Shown: positions 18,101 through 27,921 of the stretch, one piece after another
Layout of the letters: each line of letters starts with the position of its first letter
How positions within the stretch are numbered: the first letter of the stretch is position 1
Source of the DNA: Gammaproteobacteria bacterium
Lineage (GTDB): Bacteria > Pseudomonadota > Gammaproteobacteria > Pseudomonadales > Azotimanducaceae
Assembly (NCBI GenBank): GCA_002726655.1
Contig: PBRP01000096.1
Location: 1-49,180, forward strand
Direction of reading: 5' to 3'
DNA: 49,180 bases
Made by a program: the position numbers and the translations under genes
The notes under the pieces: generated by a model
What the model was told of the DNA's origin: nothing
Databases searched by the model: none
The model's input: only the letters and a program-made list of their open reading frames with translations

Positions 18101-18684
18101 AATTCAAGGTTCAATCTGAACGAAAACAGTATCTTGATGCACAGAATGAAGATCTCGAGAGGGCGCTCCAGACGCTGGAGAATGCTATCCGCAAGATAGA
18201 TGTTGAAACCAGAACCCGATTTAAGGAGACCTTCGATAAGGTCAACGTCAAGTTGCAGCAGATTTTCCCCAAATTATTTGCCGGTGGGCACGCATACCTG
18301 GAGATGACCGGTGAGGATCTGCTGGATACAGGTATTGGCCTGATGGCCCGTCCCCCCGGGAAGAGAAATTCCAGCATTCATCTTCTATCGGGTGGTGAAA
18401 AGGCGCTCACGGCTATCGCACTGGTGTTTTCTATCTTTAGCCTGAATCCCGCACCTTTCTGCCTTTTGGATGAGGTCGATGCACCGCTAGATGATACCAA
18501 TGTACAGCGTTATTCTGATCTGGTGAAGGAGATGTCGCGCACCGTTCAATTTATCTACATCACCCACAATAAGATTGCGATGGAGATGGGTGAGCAGCTA
18601 ATGGGAGTGACAATGCATGAACCTGGCGTTTCAAGGTTGGTCTCTGTTGATGTTGATGAGGCTGTGGCGATGGCCGCGGTTTAA
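15181..18684 (+). CDS. smc: Chromosome partition protein SMC
   Basis: SMC forms the ring-shaped condensin that organises the chromosome. The 1167-residue product has the Walker A GPNGCGKSN at 31-39, long coiled coils at about 165-500 and 660-1000, a hinge near 505-645, the ABC signature LSGGEKALTA about 100 residues before the end, and Walker B FCLLDEVDAPLDD. ATG at 15181 starts MRLQAIKLAGFKSF, the standard N-terminus. It is followed after 5 bases by zipA and then ligA, the conserved gammaproteobacterial order. The smc start is 109 bases from the divergent hydrolase start. Confidence 0.97.
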   Translation: MRLQAIKLAGFKSFVDPTTVPFPSNLCAVVGPNGCGKSNIIDAVRWVMGESSAKTLRGESMADVIFNGSTSRKPVGQASIELLFDNTEGRLNGEYAAYSELSIKRQVSRDGQSNYYLNSQKCRRKDITDIFLGTGLGPRSYSIIEQGMISQLIEAKPEDLRVYIEEAAGISKYKERRRETERRIKHTRDNLDRLSDLREELGRQLHHLERQAKAAERYTGHKKEERRVKAQLQGLKWQAITREAVSKEENISRLQIEQEARIADQRHVDAEIEAERDKLVQFSDELNNVQKQFYDFGTEIARIEDGIQFQNERNRELNTDLEQVSENWQKVRADLEDDERLCGDIRNEIAEIAPQQKEMEEHEEVSGTKLLEAEGAMQDWQREWDSFNHTAAESRQEGEVGQSRISHLEESIERLDNRLLILRNDLQRLQDQSVEEEIEPLESMLQVQEQQLARIGQEIAELSAQIETGREQNSKFDSDLDIGRSELQAIKGRFASLEALQQTALGQQDDAEMGWLEKHGLSNKDRLAEKIRVEPSWELAIETVLGDYLQSVFVEDLEALPTLLADFDKGALNFIADTTAGSSISEFETLASKVTGDISIESFLGNVLVATDLDAAMTMRSTLVPGQSIVTPDGVWIGSNWLRISKDHDATAGVIKRQAEMETMALRIEQQEQEVASLTQALESGNAGLAQVEADRDKQQARLAEQQRTFGETRAQLVAKKLQAEQLKTDLARANSEIESSTSHLQEDHDNLGIARNKLQVAMDRMEEDTKLRQRLISQRDQVQQRLDEVRSKAKTDRDAVHQLALRVQSLNSRMSSTELARSRLQDQERILGDRKASLEKDIRESEEPQGQLKTELAEQLEKRLEVENELTRVRQKSEATEHKIRQLEQDRAGFEEQVELVRTSLEQVRIDFQGLEVRRDTIREQMAEENQDLDEVLRLLPEEANEEEWEDLMRRVNNRILRLGAINLAAIDEFKVQSERKQYLDAQNEDLERALQTLENAIRKIDVETRTRFKETFDKVNVKLQQIFPKLFAGGHAYLEMTGEDLLDTGIGLMARPPGKRNSSIHLLSGGEKALTAIALVFSIFSLNPAPFCLLDEVDAPLDDTNVQRYSDLVKEMSRTVQFIYITHNKIAMEMGEQLMGVTMHEPGVSRLVSVDVDEAVAMAAV

Positions 18685-18689
18685 AAGCT

Positions 18690-19517
18690 ATGGAATTTGA
18701 CCTGAGAGGTTGGTTGCTGATCCTGGGACCGATATTCATATCGTTAGTGCTTATTCAAGGTTACTGGCGCATGCGCTGGGGCAGGAATGAGCTAAAAATG
18801 AAGCTCGACAAATCTTTTCTTAGTCTCCCCGGCGATGCGCTGGGTGGAGATGATTTGGACCTCTTTAAAGCTGAACTACCCAATGGCGGTGCAAGAATCG
18901 CTGGTGAACAGGTGCCTGTATTGATGGAATCTGTGGAAGTACCATCATCAAATATCGAACCTGTACAGGAAATATCCGGGAAAGCAGAACAAGAGGTTGC
19001 AGAGCAGGCAATAGAGCAGGCAATAGTGGATACCAGGGAGACACAACCCACAAGGGTTGAGCCCCTTCCGGAGCGGGCACCACCAGTACGCAAACCGCTG
19101 CTGGAGAAACCTGAGAAATTTGTCGTTATAAACGTTCTTTCGGAAACATCATATGGAGGTCAGGACTTACTAGAGGTGCTGAATGAAATGGGTTTGGATT
19201 TTGGTGAGATGGATATATTTCACCGCCTGGGTGAGAACGGTGAAGTACAGTTCAGTCTTGTTAATGCGGTGGAACCTGGAACGTTCGATCTGGGCTCCAT
19301 GAACGAAATCCAGACCCCTGGTGTAACACTGTTTATGCGTGCTCATGAAGTTCAAGATCCGATGAGAGTTTATGACGATATGCTGGAGGCCGCTCAAACC
19401 CTTGCGCTTGAATTGGGGGGTGAGCTGAAAGACGAGTCTCGAAGTGCTATTACCAGCCAAACAATCAGCCACTGTCGCCAGGGAATTCAGGATTTTCAAT
19501 ACAAGTATTCTGCCTGA
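18690..19517 (+). CDS. zipA: Cell division protein ZipA
   Basis: ZipA tethers FtsZ to the inner membrane at mid-cell. The 275-residue protein has the expected layout: an N-terminal membrane anchor (about residues 6-26, LRGWLLILGPIFISLVLIQG), a charged and Pro/Glu-rich linker to about residue 140, and the C-terminal FtsZ-binding domain starting FVVINVLSE. Typical family elements include GLDFGEMDIFHR, FSLVNAVEPGTFD and GVTLFMR. It sits 5 bases after smc and 11 bases before ligA, so the three are probably one transcript. Confidence 0.93.
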   Translation: MEFDLRGWLLILGPIFISLVLIQGYWRMRWGRNELKMKLDKSFLSLPGDALGGDDLDLFKAELPNGGARIAGEQVPVLMESVEVPSSNIEPVQEISGKAEQEVAEQAIEQAIVDTRETQPTRVEPLPERAPPVRKPLLEKPEKFVVINVLSETSYGGQDLLEVLNEMGLDFGEMDIFHRLGENGEVQFSLVNAVEPGTFDLGSMNEIQTPGVTLFMRAHEVQDPMRVYDDMLEAAQTLALELGGELKDESRSAITSQTISHCRQGIQDFQYKYSA

Positions 19518-19528
19518 ACCTCGCATAG

Positions 19529-21553
<2,025 letters not shown>

Positions 21554-21554
21554 T

Positions 21555-22166
21555 ATGTTTATGCGTTCAAGTGTCTCCTTGATCTTCTTAACGTTGCTGG
21601 CTGGCTGTACTACAACACCCCCGGAAGAGTTGGAAAATGTCTGCGACATATTCCAGGAAAAGAAGGGCTGGTATAAGAAAGCACGCCGGGCTTCCAGGCG
21701 ATGGGGGACATCTATTCCCGTAATGATGTCATTTGTTCACCAGGAATCGAAATTCAGGGCCAAGGCGAAACCACCACGCAAGAAAATTCTCTGGGTAATC
21801 CCCGGGCCGCGTCCGGCGAGTGCTTACGGCTATGCCCAGGCAACGGATGAAACCTGGCGCGTCTATAAGAAATCAACCGGAAAGTGGGCAGCGGACCGAA
21901 ATGACTTTGATGATGCCATGGATTTTATTGGCTGGTATAACGACCAGAGTCAGCGCAAGAACAAGATTAAAAAGAGTGACGCCTATCACCTCTACCTTGC
22001 TTATCACGAGGGTCAGGGCGGATATGCAAAAAGAACATACAAAAAGAAAAAATGGCTGACGGACGTGGCGAAAAAAGTATCCCAGCGATCAAACATGTAT
22101 GGCAAGCAATTGAATGGGTGTGAGAAAAAGTTGAACCGGGGTTTTTTCGGGCGTCTGTTTTCGTGA
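21555..22166 (+). CDS. SLT-domain (lytic transglycosylase-like) lipoprotein
   Basis: The protein begins with a lipoprotein signal ending in LTLLAGC, so the mature part is lipid-anchored. A soluble-lytic-transglycosylase-like domain follows, with the catalytic Glu in FVHQESKF, then PASAYGYAQATDETW and YHLYLAYHEGQGGYAK. Such enzymes cleave peptidoglycan glycan chains in the periplasm. The domain is shorter than Slt70 and lies within about 200 residues. Start choice is uncertain: ATG at 21543 (close to GAGGA), 21555 or 21561 all keep the signal peptide. The gene follows the ligA stop directly. Confidence 0.8.
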   Translation: MFMRSSVSLIFLTLLAGCTTTPPEELENVCDIFQEKKGWYKKARRASRRWGTSIPVMMSFVHQESKFRAKAKPPRKKILWVIPGPRPASAYGYAQATDETWRVYKKSTGKWAADRNDFDDAMDFIGWYNDQSQRKNKIKKSDAYHLYLAYHEGQGGYAKRTYKKKKWLTDVAKKVSQRSNMYGKQLNGCEKKLNRGFFGRLFS

Positions 22167-22191
22167 ATATTCCTGTGAAAGTTGAAGGCCT

Positions 22192-23172
22192 TTGTTGAAA
22201 CTCACTGAGATCAGAGAACTACGTGAGCAGTTAGGAGGGCACGTCGATACAACGCCGGTGCATCGATGGCACAGCCCGGTCGTTGCCGAAAGGCTCGGGG
22301 CCGGCACTGAGGTATTTATGAAGCTGGAACTTTTTCAGCGTACCGGCACCTTTAAACCTCGCGGAGCTCTGTCAAACATGCTGAGCCTAGGTTCGAGCGA
22401 CCTCAAGAATGGCATCTGCGCCGTGAGTGCAGGGAATCATGCTATTGCCGCCGCCTATGCGGCGAAGGAACTGGGCACCAGTGCAAAGGTCGTGATGATC
22501 AAGACCGCCAATCCTTTCAGGATTGAGCGGTGCCTTCACTATGGCGCTGAGGTTGAAATGGCTGACAATGCCCATGTTGCCTTTGAACGTGTAACTCAGA
22601 TTGAGCAGGAGGAATCCCGGTCACTGGTACATCCCTTCGAGGGGCACCGGACCGCGCTTGGTACAGCGACGGTTGGTATGGAACTCTGCGATCAGGTTGC
22701 CGGTCTGGATGCGGTCATAGTACCGATAGGTGGAGGTGGGCTTTGCGCCGGTGTCGCTACAGCGGTCAAATTGATGCAACCTGACTGTCTGGTCTATGGT
22801 GTTGAACCCGAAGGTGCCGATACCATGCACCGGAGTTTTGCCGCTGGTTCCCCACAGTCCATTGAGCAAGTCAATACGATTGCAGATAGCCTTGGTGCGC
22901 CCTATGCGGCACCCTACACCTTCGAGTTATGCCGGGATCATGTAGATGAACTGGTAATGATTGATGATGATGCTATGCGCCAGGCTATGGGATTGCTGTT
23001 CCATGAACTAAAACTTGCCGTTGAGCCGGCAGGTGCAGCCGCAACAGCAGCCATGTGGGGTCCCCTGCGCACGCGGCTGCAAGGTAAACGGGTTGGCGTG
23101 ATTGTCTGTGGCACTAATATTGATGCGGCATCCTTTAGCACCTTGATCCAGGCTAGCCCGGATAATTCATGA
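22192..23172 (+). CDS. PLP-dependent threonine/serine dehydratase-like enzyme
   Basis: The 326-residue product is a fold-type II PLP enzyme of the threonine dehydratase group. The Schiff-base lysine is in TGTFKPRGA (near residue 50), the asparagine loop in SAGNHAIAAAYAA, and the phosphate-binding glycine loop is PIGGGGLCAG. The C-terminal part is VEPAGAAATAAM and there is no ACT regulatory domain, so it resembles a catabolic or serine-racemase-like form. Translation starts at TTG (22192 or 22195) after GAAGG; no ATG fits. Substrate could be threonine, serine or hydroxyaspartate. Confidence 0.85.
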   Translation: MLKLTEIRELREQLGGHVDTTPVHRWHSPVVAERLGAGTEVFMKLELFQRTGTFKPRGALSNMLSLGSSDLKNGICAVSAGNHAIAAAYAAKELGTSAKVVMIKTANPFRIERCLHYGAEVEMADNAHVAFERVTQIEQEESRSLVHPFEGHRTALGTATVGMELCDQVAGLDAVIVPIGGGGLCAGVATAVKLMQPDCLVYGVEPEGADTMHRSFAAGSPQSIEQVNTIADSLGAPYAAPYTFELCRDHVDELVMIDDDAMRQAMGLLFHELKLAVEPAGAAATAAMWGPLRTRLQGKRVGVIVCGTNIDAASFSTLIQASPDNS

Positions 23173-23398
23173 AGGGACCGGAGTTTAGGATGGATATGGC
23201 AAAGCATATTGGGCTAACTCCTGAAGAATCATAGCCGTAGCTATGGTTCAAGGGAGTTCGCTCAATAGGCAAAGCCAGATTCATACTAAAACCGGGCAGG
23301 TACAAACTGGATTTTTCAGAACACTCTCAATTTTCTGTAACCTATTGAAATTTGATGTGCTAATGCCATCAATAGACCGCCTTCGTGAAATATCCAGG

Positions 23399-23911
23399 CT
23401 AGTCCAGCGACCACTCGTTGATGATGTCATAGCGAACACCAGACCGGGTTGATACCGATTCATAAAGAACAAAATTTGAAAACTCCTGCGTGAAGCAGGG
23501 AGGAATGATTGCAGCTGGTGGCGGTGACTCACAACGCCTTGCCAGGGTCACGTGTGGTTGATAGTTTCTTTTGTCAGACGCAAAGCCTAACTGGTTCGCT
23601 ATGTGTTTAGTCTTTTTTGCCAGGGAGAGAAGTATCGGTGATGGTTCTTTACAACCTAACCACAAGAGGCCGGGCTTGTTCCAGAATCCAAGCTCATCCA
23701 ATATAAGCGCAAATGGCTGGAAGCGTATTTCATCGGCAGCCCTGGTTAACTGCCCGAGGCGCCTTTGATCCAGGTTTCCCAGAAACGCCAGGGTGATATG
23801 AAAGTTGACTAAAGGTACCGGACGCGTGAGTGGTGGTAGTGATGTAGTTGTCCAGTGCTCAATGCCAAGGCAGGTTTGCTTGCTAAGCTGCAGGCCAAAA
23901 AATAGTCTCAT
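23399..23911 (-). CDS. thpR: RNA 2',3'-cyclic phosphodiesterase (2'-5' RNA ligase-like)
   Basis: This 170-residue protein belongs to the 2H phosphoesterase superfamily. The two catalytic motifs are FHITLAFLGN (His38) and QPHVTLAR (His120), with the start MRLFFGLQLS typical of ThpR. The enzyme hydrolyses 2',3'-cyclic phosphate ends of RNA and can ligate tRNA halves in vitro. Its start lies 30 bases from the divergent nitroreductase start, so the two share a promoter region. The 226 bases between this gene and the dehydratase hold nothing recognisable. Confidence 0.88.
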   Translation of the reverse strand: MRLFFGLQLSKQTCLGIEHWTTTSLPPLTRPVPLVNFHITLAFLGNLDQRRLGQLTRAADEIRFQPFALILDELGFWNKPGLLWLGCKEPSPILLSLAKKTKHIANQLGFASDKRNYQPHVTLARRCESPPPAAIIPPCFTQEFSNFVLYESVSTRSGVRYDIINEWSLD

Positions 23912-23941
23912 GGCATGATTATAGCCGCCAAGGATGGAATA

Positions 23942-24652
23942 ATGGGCAACTCATACAAGCCATACCAGGAGCCCGCAGTGTCATTGGATTCATCATCAGA
24001 CATAGACCTCATCCCGACTGACCGTCTTCTCACGACAACCCGGTCGGTGCGCAAGCGGATTGATTTTGATCGCGCAGTTGATCCAGTGATTCTCCAGGAA
24101 TGCCTGGAAATAGCCATTCAGGCACCCACAGGCTCTAACAGTCAGGGCTGGCACTTTCTCGTTGTTACCGATCCTGACAAGAAGCTTGCGCTGGCGGAAT
24201 TGTATCGGCGTGGTTTTAACGAATACGCCAGCGTACCGCAGGTGCCGCGCTTCGGTGCCGACGACCCGCGCGCCGGGCAGATGCGTGGAATATTAAGTTC
24301 AGCGGCTTACCTCAGCAAGCGCCTGCATGAAGTGCCGGTCATGGTTGTCCCCTGTGTTGATGGGCGCTGGGATGATCTCAGCGTGTTTCACCAGGCTGGT
24401 GCTTATGGATCGATCTTTCCAGCCGTTTGGTCATTTATGCTTGCGCTTCGTGCCCGCGGAGTGGGCTCCTCGTTGACGACACTCCACCTCATGTACGAGC
24501 AGGAAGCGGCTGAGATTTTGGGGGTCCCAGACGATATTACACAGGTCGCTCTTTTACCCATCGGCTATTACATGGGTGATACGTTCAAAACGGCTGGTCG
24601 AATATCAGCGGATCAGCGAACCTATTGGGATAGTTGGGGAGAGACGCGGTAA
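23942..24652 (+). CDS. Nitroreductase family protein
   Basis: The 236-residue product fits the FMN-dependent nitroreductase fold. It has TTRSVRKRIDFDRAV near the N-terminus, IQAPTGSNSQGWHFLVV (FMN and core), a central AAYLSKRLHEVPVMVVPC, and a C-terminal PIGYYMGD. Start ATG at 23942 has AAGGA seven bases upstream and is preferred to the ATG at 23915, which has no ribosome binding site. Such enzymes reduce nitro groups, quinones or related acceptors with NAD(P)H. The substrate is unknown. It is divergent from thpR. Confidence 0.85.
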   Translation: MGNSYKPYQEPAVSLDSSSDIDLIPTDRLLTTTRSVRKRIDFDRAVDPVILQECLEIAIQAPTGSNSQGWHFLVVTDPDKKLALAELYRRGFNEYASVPQVPRFGADDPRAGQMRGILSSAAYLSKRLHEVPVMVVPCVDGRWDDLSVFHQAGAYGSIFPAVWSFMLALRARGVGSSLTTLHLMYEQEAAEILGVPDDITQVALLPIGYYMGDTFKTAGRISADQRTYWDSWGETR

Positions 24653-24983
24653 GTGGTATTTGACCTGACAATAAGATTCCACCAATGCCCCCGATTATGC
24701 TCTAAGTCGTAGTGAACTGACGAATTTGGTCCAGTCCACCAGACCATTCGTGATAATTACGATAGCCTTGAGCTACACATCGGATTGAATAGTCTGGCAC
24801 CCAATCTTCTGTGGCATCGGCTCGGCGCCCCCGGCCATCCATGGCTGGGTCCCGCGTCTAGGCGACCCCGTCCGTCCCTGGCGCTAGCCACGTCAGATCG
24901 GGTACCAGACTATCCAATCCTAATACTGAAATTCATCGAATTAGTGTCAAATCATTTTGTCTGGTTACCATACCTCTCCCTGG
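24653..24983. other. Intergenic region holding repeat copy B
   Basis: This gap of 331 bases between two convergent genes contains the MITE-like element described at 24768-24949. The remaining 115 bases on the left and 35 on the right show no reading frame, tRNA or clear terminator. Confidence 0.5.
24768..24949 (+). repeat. MITE-like palindromic element, copy B
   Basis: The ends at 24782-24802 and 24900-24920 are 21-bp inverted repeats with two mismatches (GGATTGAATAGTCTGG on the left). The interior contains GGCTCGGCGCCCCCGGC and TCCCTGGCGCTAGCCACGTC. The reverse complement of 45020-45190 matches it along its length, including the outer stretch CTGAAATTC(A/G)TCGA(A/G)TTAGTGTC. No coding capacity is present. 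It is probably a non-autonomous mobile repeat. Confidence 0.8.
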
Positions 24984-26027
24984 CTAAGGTTTGCTCCGAT
25001 CACTGGAGTTTACAATCTGTCGGAAGAGATCTGCTGATTTTCTGATAAACCTGCTTTTAACTGAAGACCGCTCCGGAAGAGTAAATGGTTTGCCGTTGCT
25101 AACGGTATTGTCAAGGTGTAACTCAGAGGTGTTGAGGTCTGCTTTTATAAAGCTCACGTCTCCCTGGCCAAAATCAGTGTTGTTAAAGTGAATGCCGCAG
25201 TTGTGGAAATTTGCTTCACCAAAGTCAATATTCCCGCTGCCAAAGACTGCGTCCATAAAGGAGACGACTGATTCCGAAAACTCCCCACTGTGGAACGAAA
25301 CATTGCCGTCAGCAAAATTTACCGCACCGAAGGCTACAACACCGTTGCTAAACAGGGCTCTATCAAAGTAAATATTTCCGTTGCCAAACTGTGCTTTATT
25401 GAAAAAAGTATTGCCGTCACCAAAATGTGTATTGGAAAAATCCACATTGCCGTCACCAAATCGAGTTTCAACAAAGTTAACGCTGCCCTTGCCGAACTTC
25501 GCACCGGCCAAATCGAAGCTGCCGTCACCAAAATGAACATCCGAGAAATCTACATCACCATAACCGAACTGAGCATTGGTAAGAGATACGGTGCCCCTGC
25601 CAAATCTGGCGCCGCCAAAATCAACATCACCATCGCTAAAGTGACAACCATCAAAGCGGACATCACCGTTGCCAAATCTAGCCTCCATAAAGGAAAGACC
25701 GGCACCCTCAAATCGAGTTCCACTGAAATCTACGGTTCCTTCACCAAACTCAGCTTTGTCAAATAGAACAGGCCCTTGTGCAAAATGGGTGTTACAAAAC
25801 GAGACATCCGCTGCATCAAACAGGGTTCCCCGAAATGAGGCCGGTGCCGGGAATATGTAGTTATCAAAGCTGGCAGAACGATTCGGGTCACTGTTGAAAT
25901 CCAGGCCGCTAAAATCAATACGGGAATATTGATGGATAGTTTCATTCCAGGTGTCCTTGCCCTTATCAAAGAGTGCGAGAGCGTTTCGACCACGAAGTGC
26001 TTTGGCCTTGTCATTCGGTTGGCTCAA
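24984..26027 (-). CDS. Dodecapeptide-repeat right-handed beta-helix protein (pentapeptide-repeat-like)
   Basis: The 347-residue protein has a charged N-terminal 45 residues, then about 18 near-perfect 12-residue repeats up to about residue 310 with consensus F-G-x-G-x-V-x-F-x-x-A-x. Examples are FGDGNVDFSNTH, FGDGNTFFNKAQ and FGNGNIYFDRAL. Each unit can be read as one pentapeptide plus one seven-residue coil, so a quadrilateral beta-helix like that of pentapeptide-repeat proteins is expected. No signal peptide, enzyme domain or anchor is seen. Pentapeptide proteins include gyrase-protecting Qnr-like forms, but the repeat here differs and no function is claimed. The unusual opposite-strand open frame is a repeat artefact. 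Confidence 0.8.
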   Translation of the reverse strand: MSQPNDKAKALRGRNALALFDKGKDTWNETIHQYSRIDFSGLDFNSDPNRSASFDNYIFPAPASFRGTLFDAADVSFCNTHFAQGPVLFDKAEFGEGTVDFSGTRFEGAGLSFMEARFGNGDVRFDGCHFSDGDVDFGGARFGRGTVSLTNAQFGYGDVDFSDVHFGDGSFDLAGAKFGKGSVNFVETRFGDGNVDFSNTHFGDGNTFFNKAQFGNGNIYFDRALFSNGVVAFGAVNFADGNVSFHSGEFSESVVSFMDAVFGSGNIDFGEANFHNCGIHFNNTDFGQGDVSFIKADLNTSELHLDNTVSNGKPFTLPERSSVKSRFIRKSADLFRQIVNSSDRSKP

Positions 26028-26160
26028 GCTAGTTCTTGTCCGGATTTGGATATCGAGCGGGCTAGTTCCTTCATAAGCGATTGTTTTATATACCTAACGT
26101 TATTGTTGTGCTGTGAATTTTTGCCAAGATCGCCTATTTTCGAACAGGAACAAGCTAGGT
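26028..26160. repeat. Short dispersed repeat, copy 2
   Basis: Bases 26042-26085 match 8867-8909 in the same orientation (GGATTTGGATATCGAGCGGG then CTAGTTCCTT). The element is bounded by roughly inverted ends, AAGCTAGTTCTTGTCCG on the left and CGAACAGGAACAAGCTAGG on the right (about 26028 and 26141). It separates the beta-helix gene from the respiratory cluster. Confidence 0.55.
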
Positions 26161-26526
26161 CCCGATTTTTATCAGTTGCGGCTCTTTCCCCTCGGCAAGT
26201 ACTTCTTTAGTCCCTTGTGTACTGCTGTTACCTTCGTATAGATATCGCTCTTCCAGGATCACCTCACCTTGCTTGTAGCGTTTAAACAGAATTACCCTGC
26301 TGCTCGAGTCATAGCGGGCTTCATAATAGGTGTAGAACTGGTATACCTCCTCGATATTCTTGTCCTCCGCCAGATCCTTGATCCCGTCAATTTGCGTATA
26401 GTCATCAGAGAAGTAGGACATGCCTTCCTTGACTATTTCCGAGCGAGAATAGGCAGGCGCATAAACAGACAGTAGGGTCAGGATCGCCCGGGGTGCGAGA
26501 GTTAGCCGTTGTATTGTCGAAATCAT
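26155..26526 (-). CDS. Small secreted hypothetical protein
   Basis: The 123-residue product has an N-terminal hydrophobic segment (LAPRAILTLLSVYAPAYS) that looks like a cleavable signal peptide. The mature part is charged and Tyr-rich (EVYQFYTYYEARYD, then VILFKRYKQGEVILEERY) and has no cysteine or heme motif. I do not recognise a family. It follows the cupredoxin gene by 18 bases and is probably the last gene of the respiratory transcript. A periplasmic location is inferred. Confidence 0.6.
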   Translation of the reverse strand: MISTIQRLTLAPRAILTLLSVYAPAYSRSEIVKEGMSYFSDDYTQIDGIKDLAEDKNIEEVYQFYTYYEARYDSSSRVILFKRYKQGEVILEERYLYEGNSSTQGTKEVLAEGKEPQLIKIGT

Positions 26527-26544
26527 TTCATAAGAGCCTTATGG

Positions 26545-26976
26545 TTATTCCACCGTTATCGTGCCTTTCATATCGTAGTCTTCGTGGATCTTGCAGACAT
26601 AGTGAAATGTTCCCTTCTCTTTGAAAACCAGTGAGTATTCCTTGGTTTTCCTTACTTTTACAGGTGCTGTTCGGGTTGGCGCCGTATCGAATTCAATTTC
26701 GAAAGCTATGTTGTGATTGGTGTCATCATCGTTTAACCAGGTCACAACATCATCCGCCTGTATTGTCAGTGAAGCAGGGTTGAACTCCCAGCCCTCCATG
26801 CCGATTCTATGTTCCTGCGCAAGGCTGGCATCGGAAAATGAAATGGCACCAAATAGCAGCAGCATCGAAACAGAGGCGTATTGTCGGAATGCTGCTCGTT
26901 TTCCCCGGTATGTGGTGGGAGCCTCAGAGATTGTTGAAACGATTTTTGAAACCATGTTTCTTTCAGGACTGATCAC
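26545..26976 (-). CDS. Cupredoxin-domain (plastocyanin/azurin-like) periplasmic protein
   Basis: This 143-residue protein has an N-terminal region with a hydrophobic stretch (SVSMLLLFGAISFSDASLAQ) followed by a cupredoxin fold. Type 1 copper ligands are visible: His in DTNHNIAF, then Cys, His and Met in YVCKIHEDYDMKG. Such proteins shuttle single electrons in the periplasm and can donate to cytochrome cd1. It lies downstream of the molybdoenzyme/cytochrome genes. The listed start gives a long leader before the signal; ATG at about 26955 (MVSKIV) is an alternative. Confidence 0.85.
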   Translation of the reverse strand: MISPERNMVSKIVSTISEAPTTYRGKRAAFRQYASVSMLLLFGAISFSDASLAQEHRIGMEGWEFNPASLTIQADDVVTWLNDDDTNHNIAFEIEFDTAPTRTAPVKVRKTKEYSLVFKEKGTFHYVCKIHEDYDMKGTITVE

Positions 26977-27060
26977 GGGTGATCCAGATTCTCACTTTCA
27001 CTGAATCTTACACGACTTGATGAGTACCCGAAATCATAACAGGAACCTGACTGTTCGATA

Positions 27061-27881
27061 CTAGGAACCGGGCAGGAATAGGTTGGGGGGTGTTGACCGA
27101 TTGTAGCCAATAAAGTGTTTCTGCACGATTTCCTGGCCCTGAGGTGAAAGTACCCAATCGATAAAATTCTTAACCTCGCCCTTGGGTTCTCCCTTGGTCA
27201 ATAGGTAAATCGGGCGGGTAATAGGATAGGTCTGGTTCTGGATACTGCAAACCTCGCCATCGATGCTCAGGATTGTAACTTCCTCGTTTCCCTGAATCAG
27301 GGCAACACTGATTTGCCCTATTCCCCCCTCTTCGCTAGCTACCTTAGAAATGATATCAATATCGGGGGATATCTTCTTTGCTTTCCATAGTCCTTGTGAC
27401 GAAGCACCGCCTCCCTAAAAACCTTGTAGGTCCCGGAGGTTTCTTTTGGGATGAATACCTTGATCGATCTGTCGGACCCACCGAGTTCAGCCCAGTTCGT
27501 AATATCCCCAGAGAAGATTCCGCTGAGGTGACAGGAAGTCATTTCGTTGAGGAGGTTGTTCTTGTTGACGATTGCCGCGATGGCATCGTAGCCAATAAGT
27601 GTGGCAACCACACCCTTCTCAAGGTAACGCTCATTAACTGGCCTGGCGACACCACCCAGGTCACATCTGCCTCGATAGGAACATATTTCGCCACCACTGC
27701 TCTCTGGAAGTGTATCGATGGTGAAGGTTGATGATGTGTAAGCTTCCTGTGCATCTTGCATAAACTTCCCGACGGTTGAGGAGCCTGTGTAGGTGAGGGT
27801 CCCAGCCTGTGCCTTTAGTGCAAAGATGCATAAAAGGCATGAAAGCAATATGGACACCAGATTCCGTCGGTGAAAATGCAT
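27061..27881 (-). pseudogene. PstS-like periplasmic solute-binding protein, frameshifted
   Basis: From ATG at 27881 (MHFHRRNLVSILL...) the gene encodes a signal peptide and a PBP-like domain (GTLTYTGSSTVGKFMQDAQ, ESSGGEICSYRGRCDLGGVA, FSGDITNWAELGGSDRSIKV). After ETSGTYKVFREAVL the frame changes. The visible frame runs into a short wrong tail, while the family sequence resumes in another frame as GGASSQGLWKAKKISPDI, VASEEGGIGQISVAL, then VKNFIDWVLSPQGQEIVQKH, ending at TAG 27061-27063. The net lesion is a loss of one base or a gain of two near 27400-27420. An upstream ATG at 27917 is possible but less likely. The ligand is unknown; a respiratory setting suggests an oxyanion. Confidence 0.8.
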
Positions 27882-27921
27882 CTTGTCTGTCTCCCGGACT
27901 TTCCCTAGTAAAAACATTCAG

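Noticed and set aside
25290-25766. Plus-strand frame of 158 codons opposite the beta-helix gene
   Set aside because: Antisense shadow of the 36-bp repeats; the minus-strand protein has the meaningful repeat.
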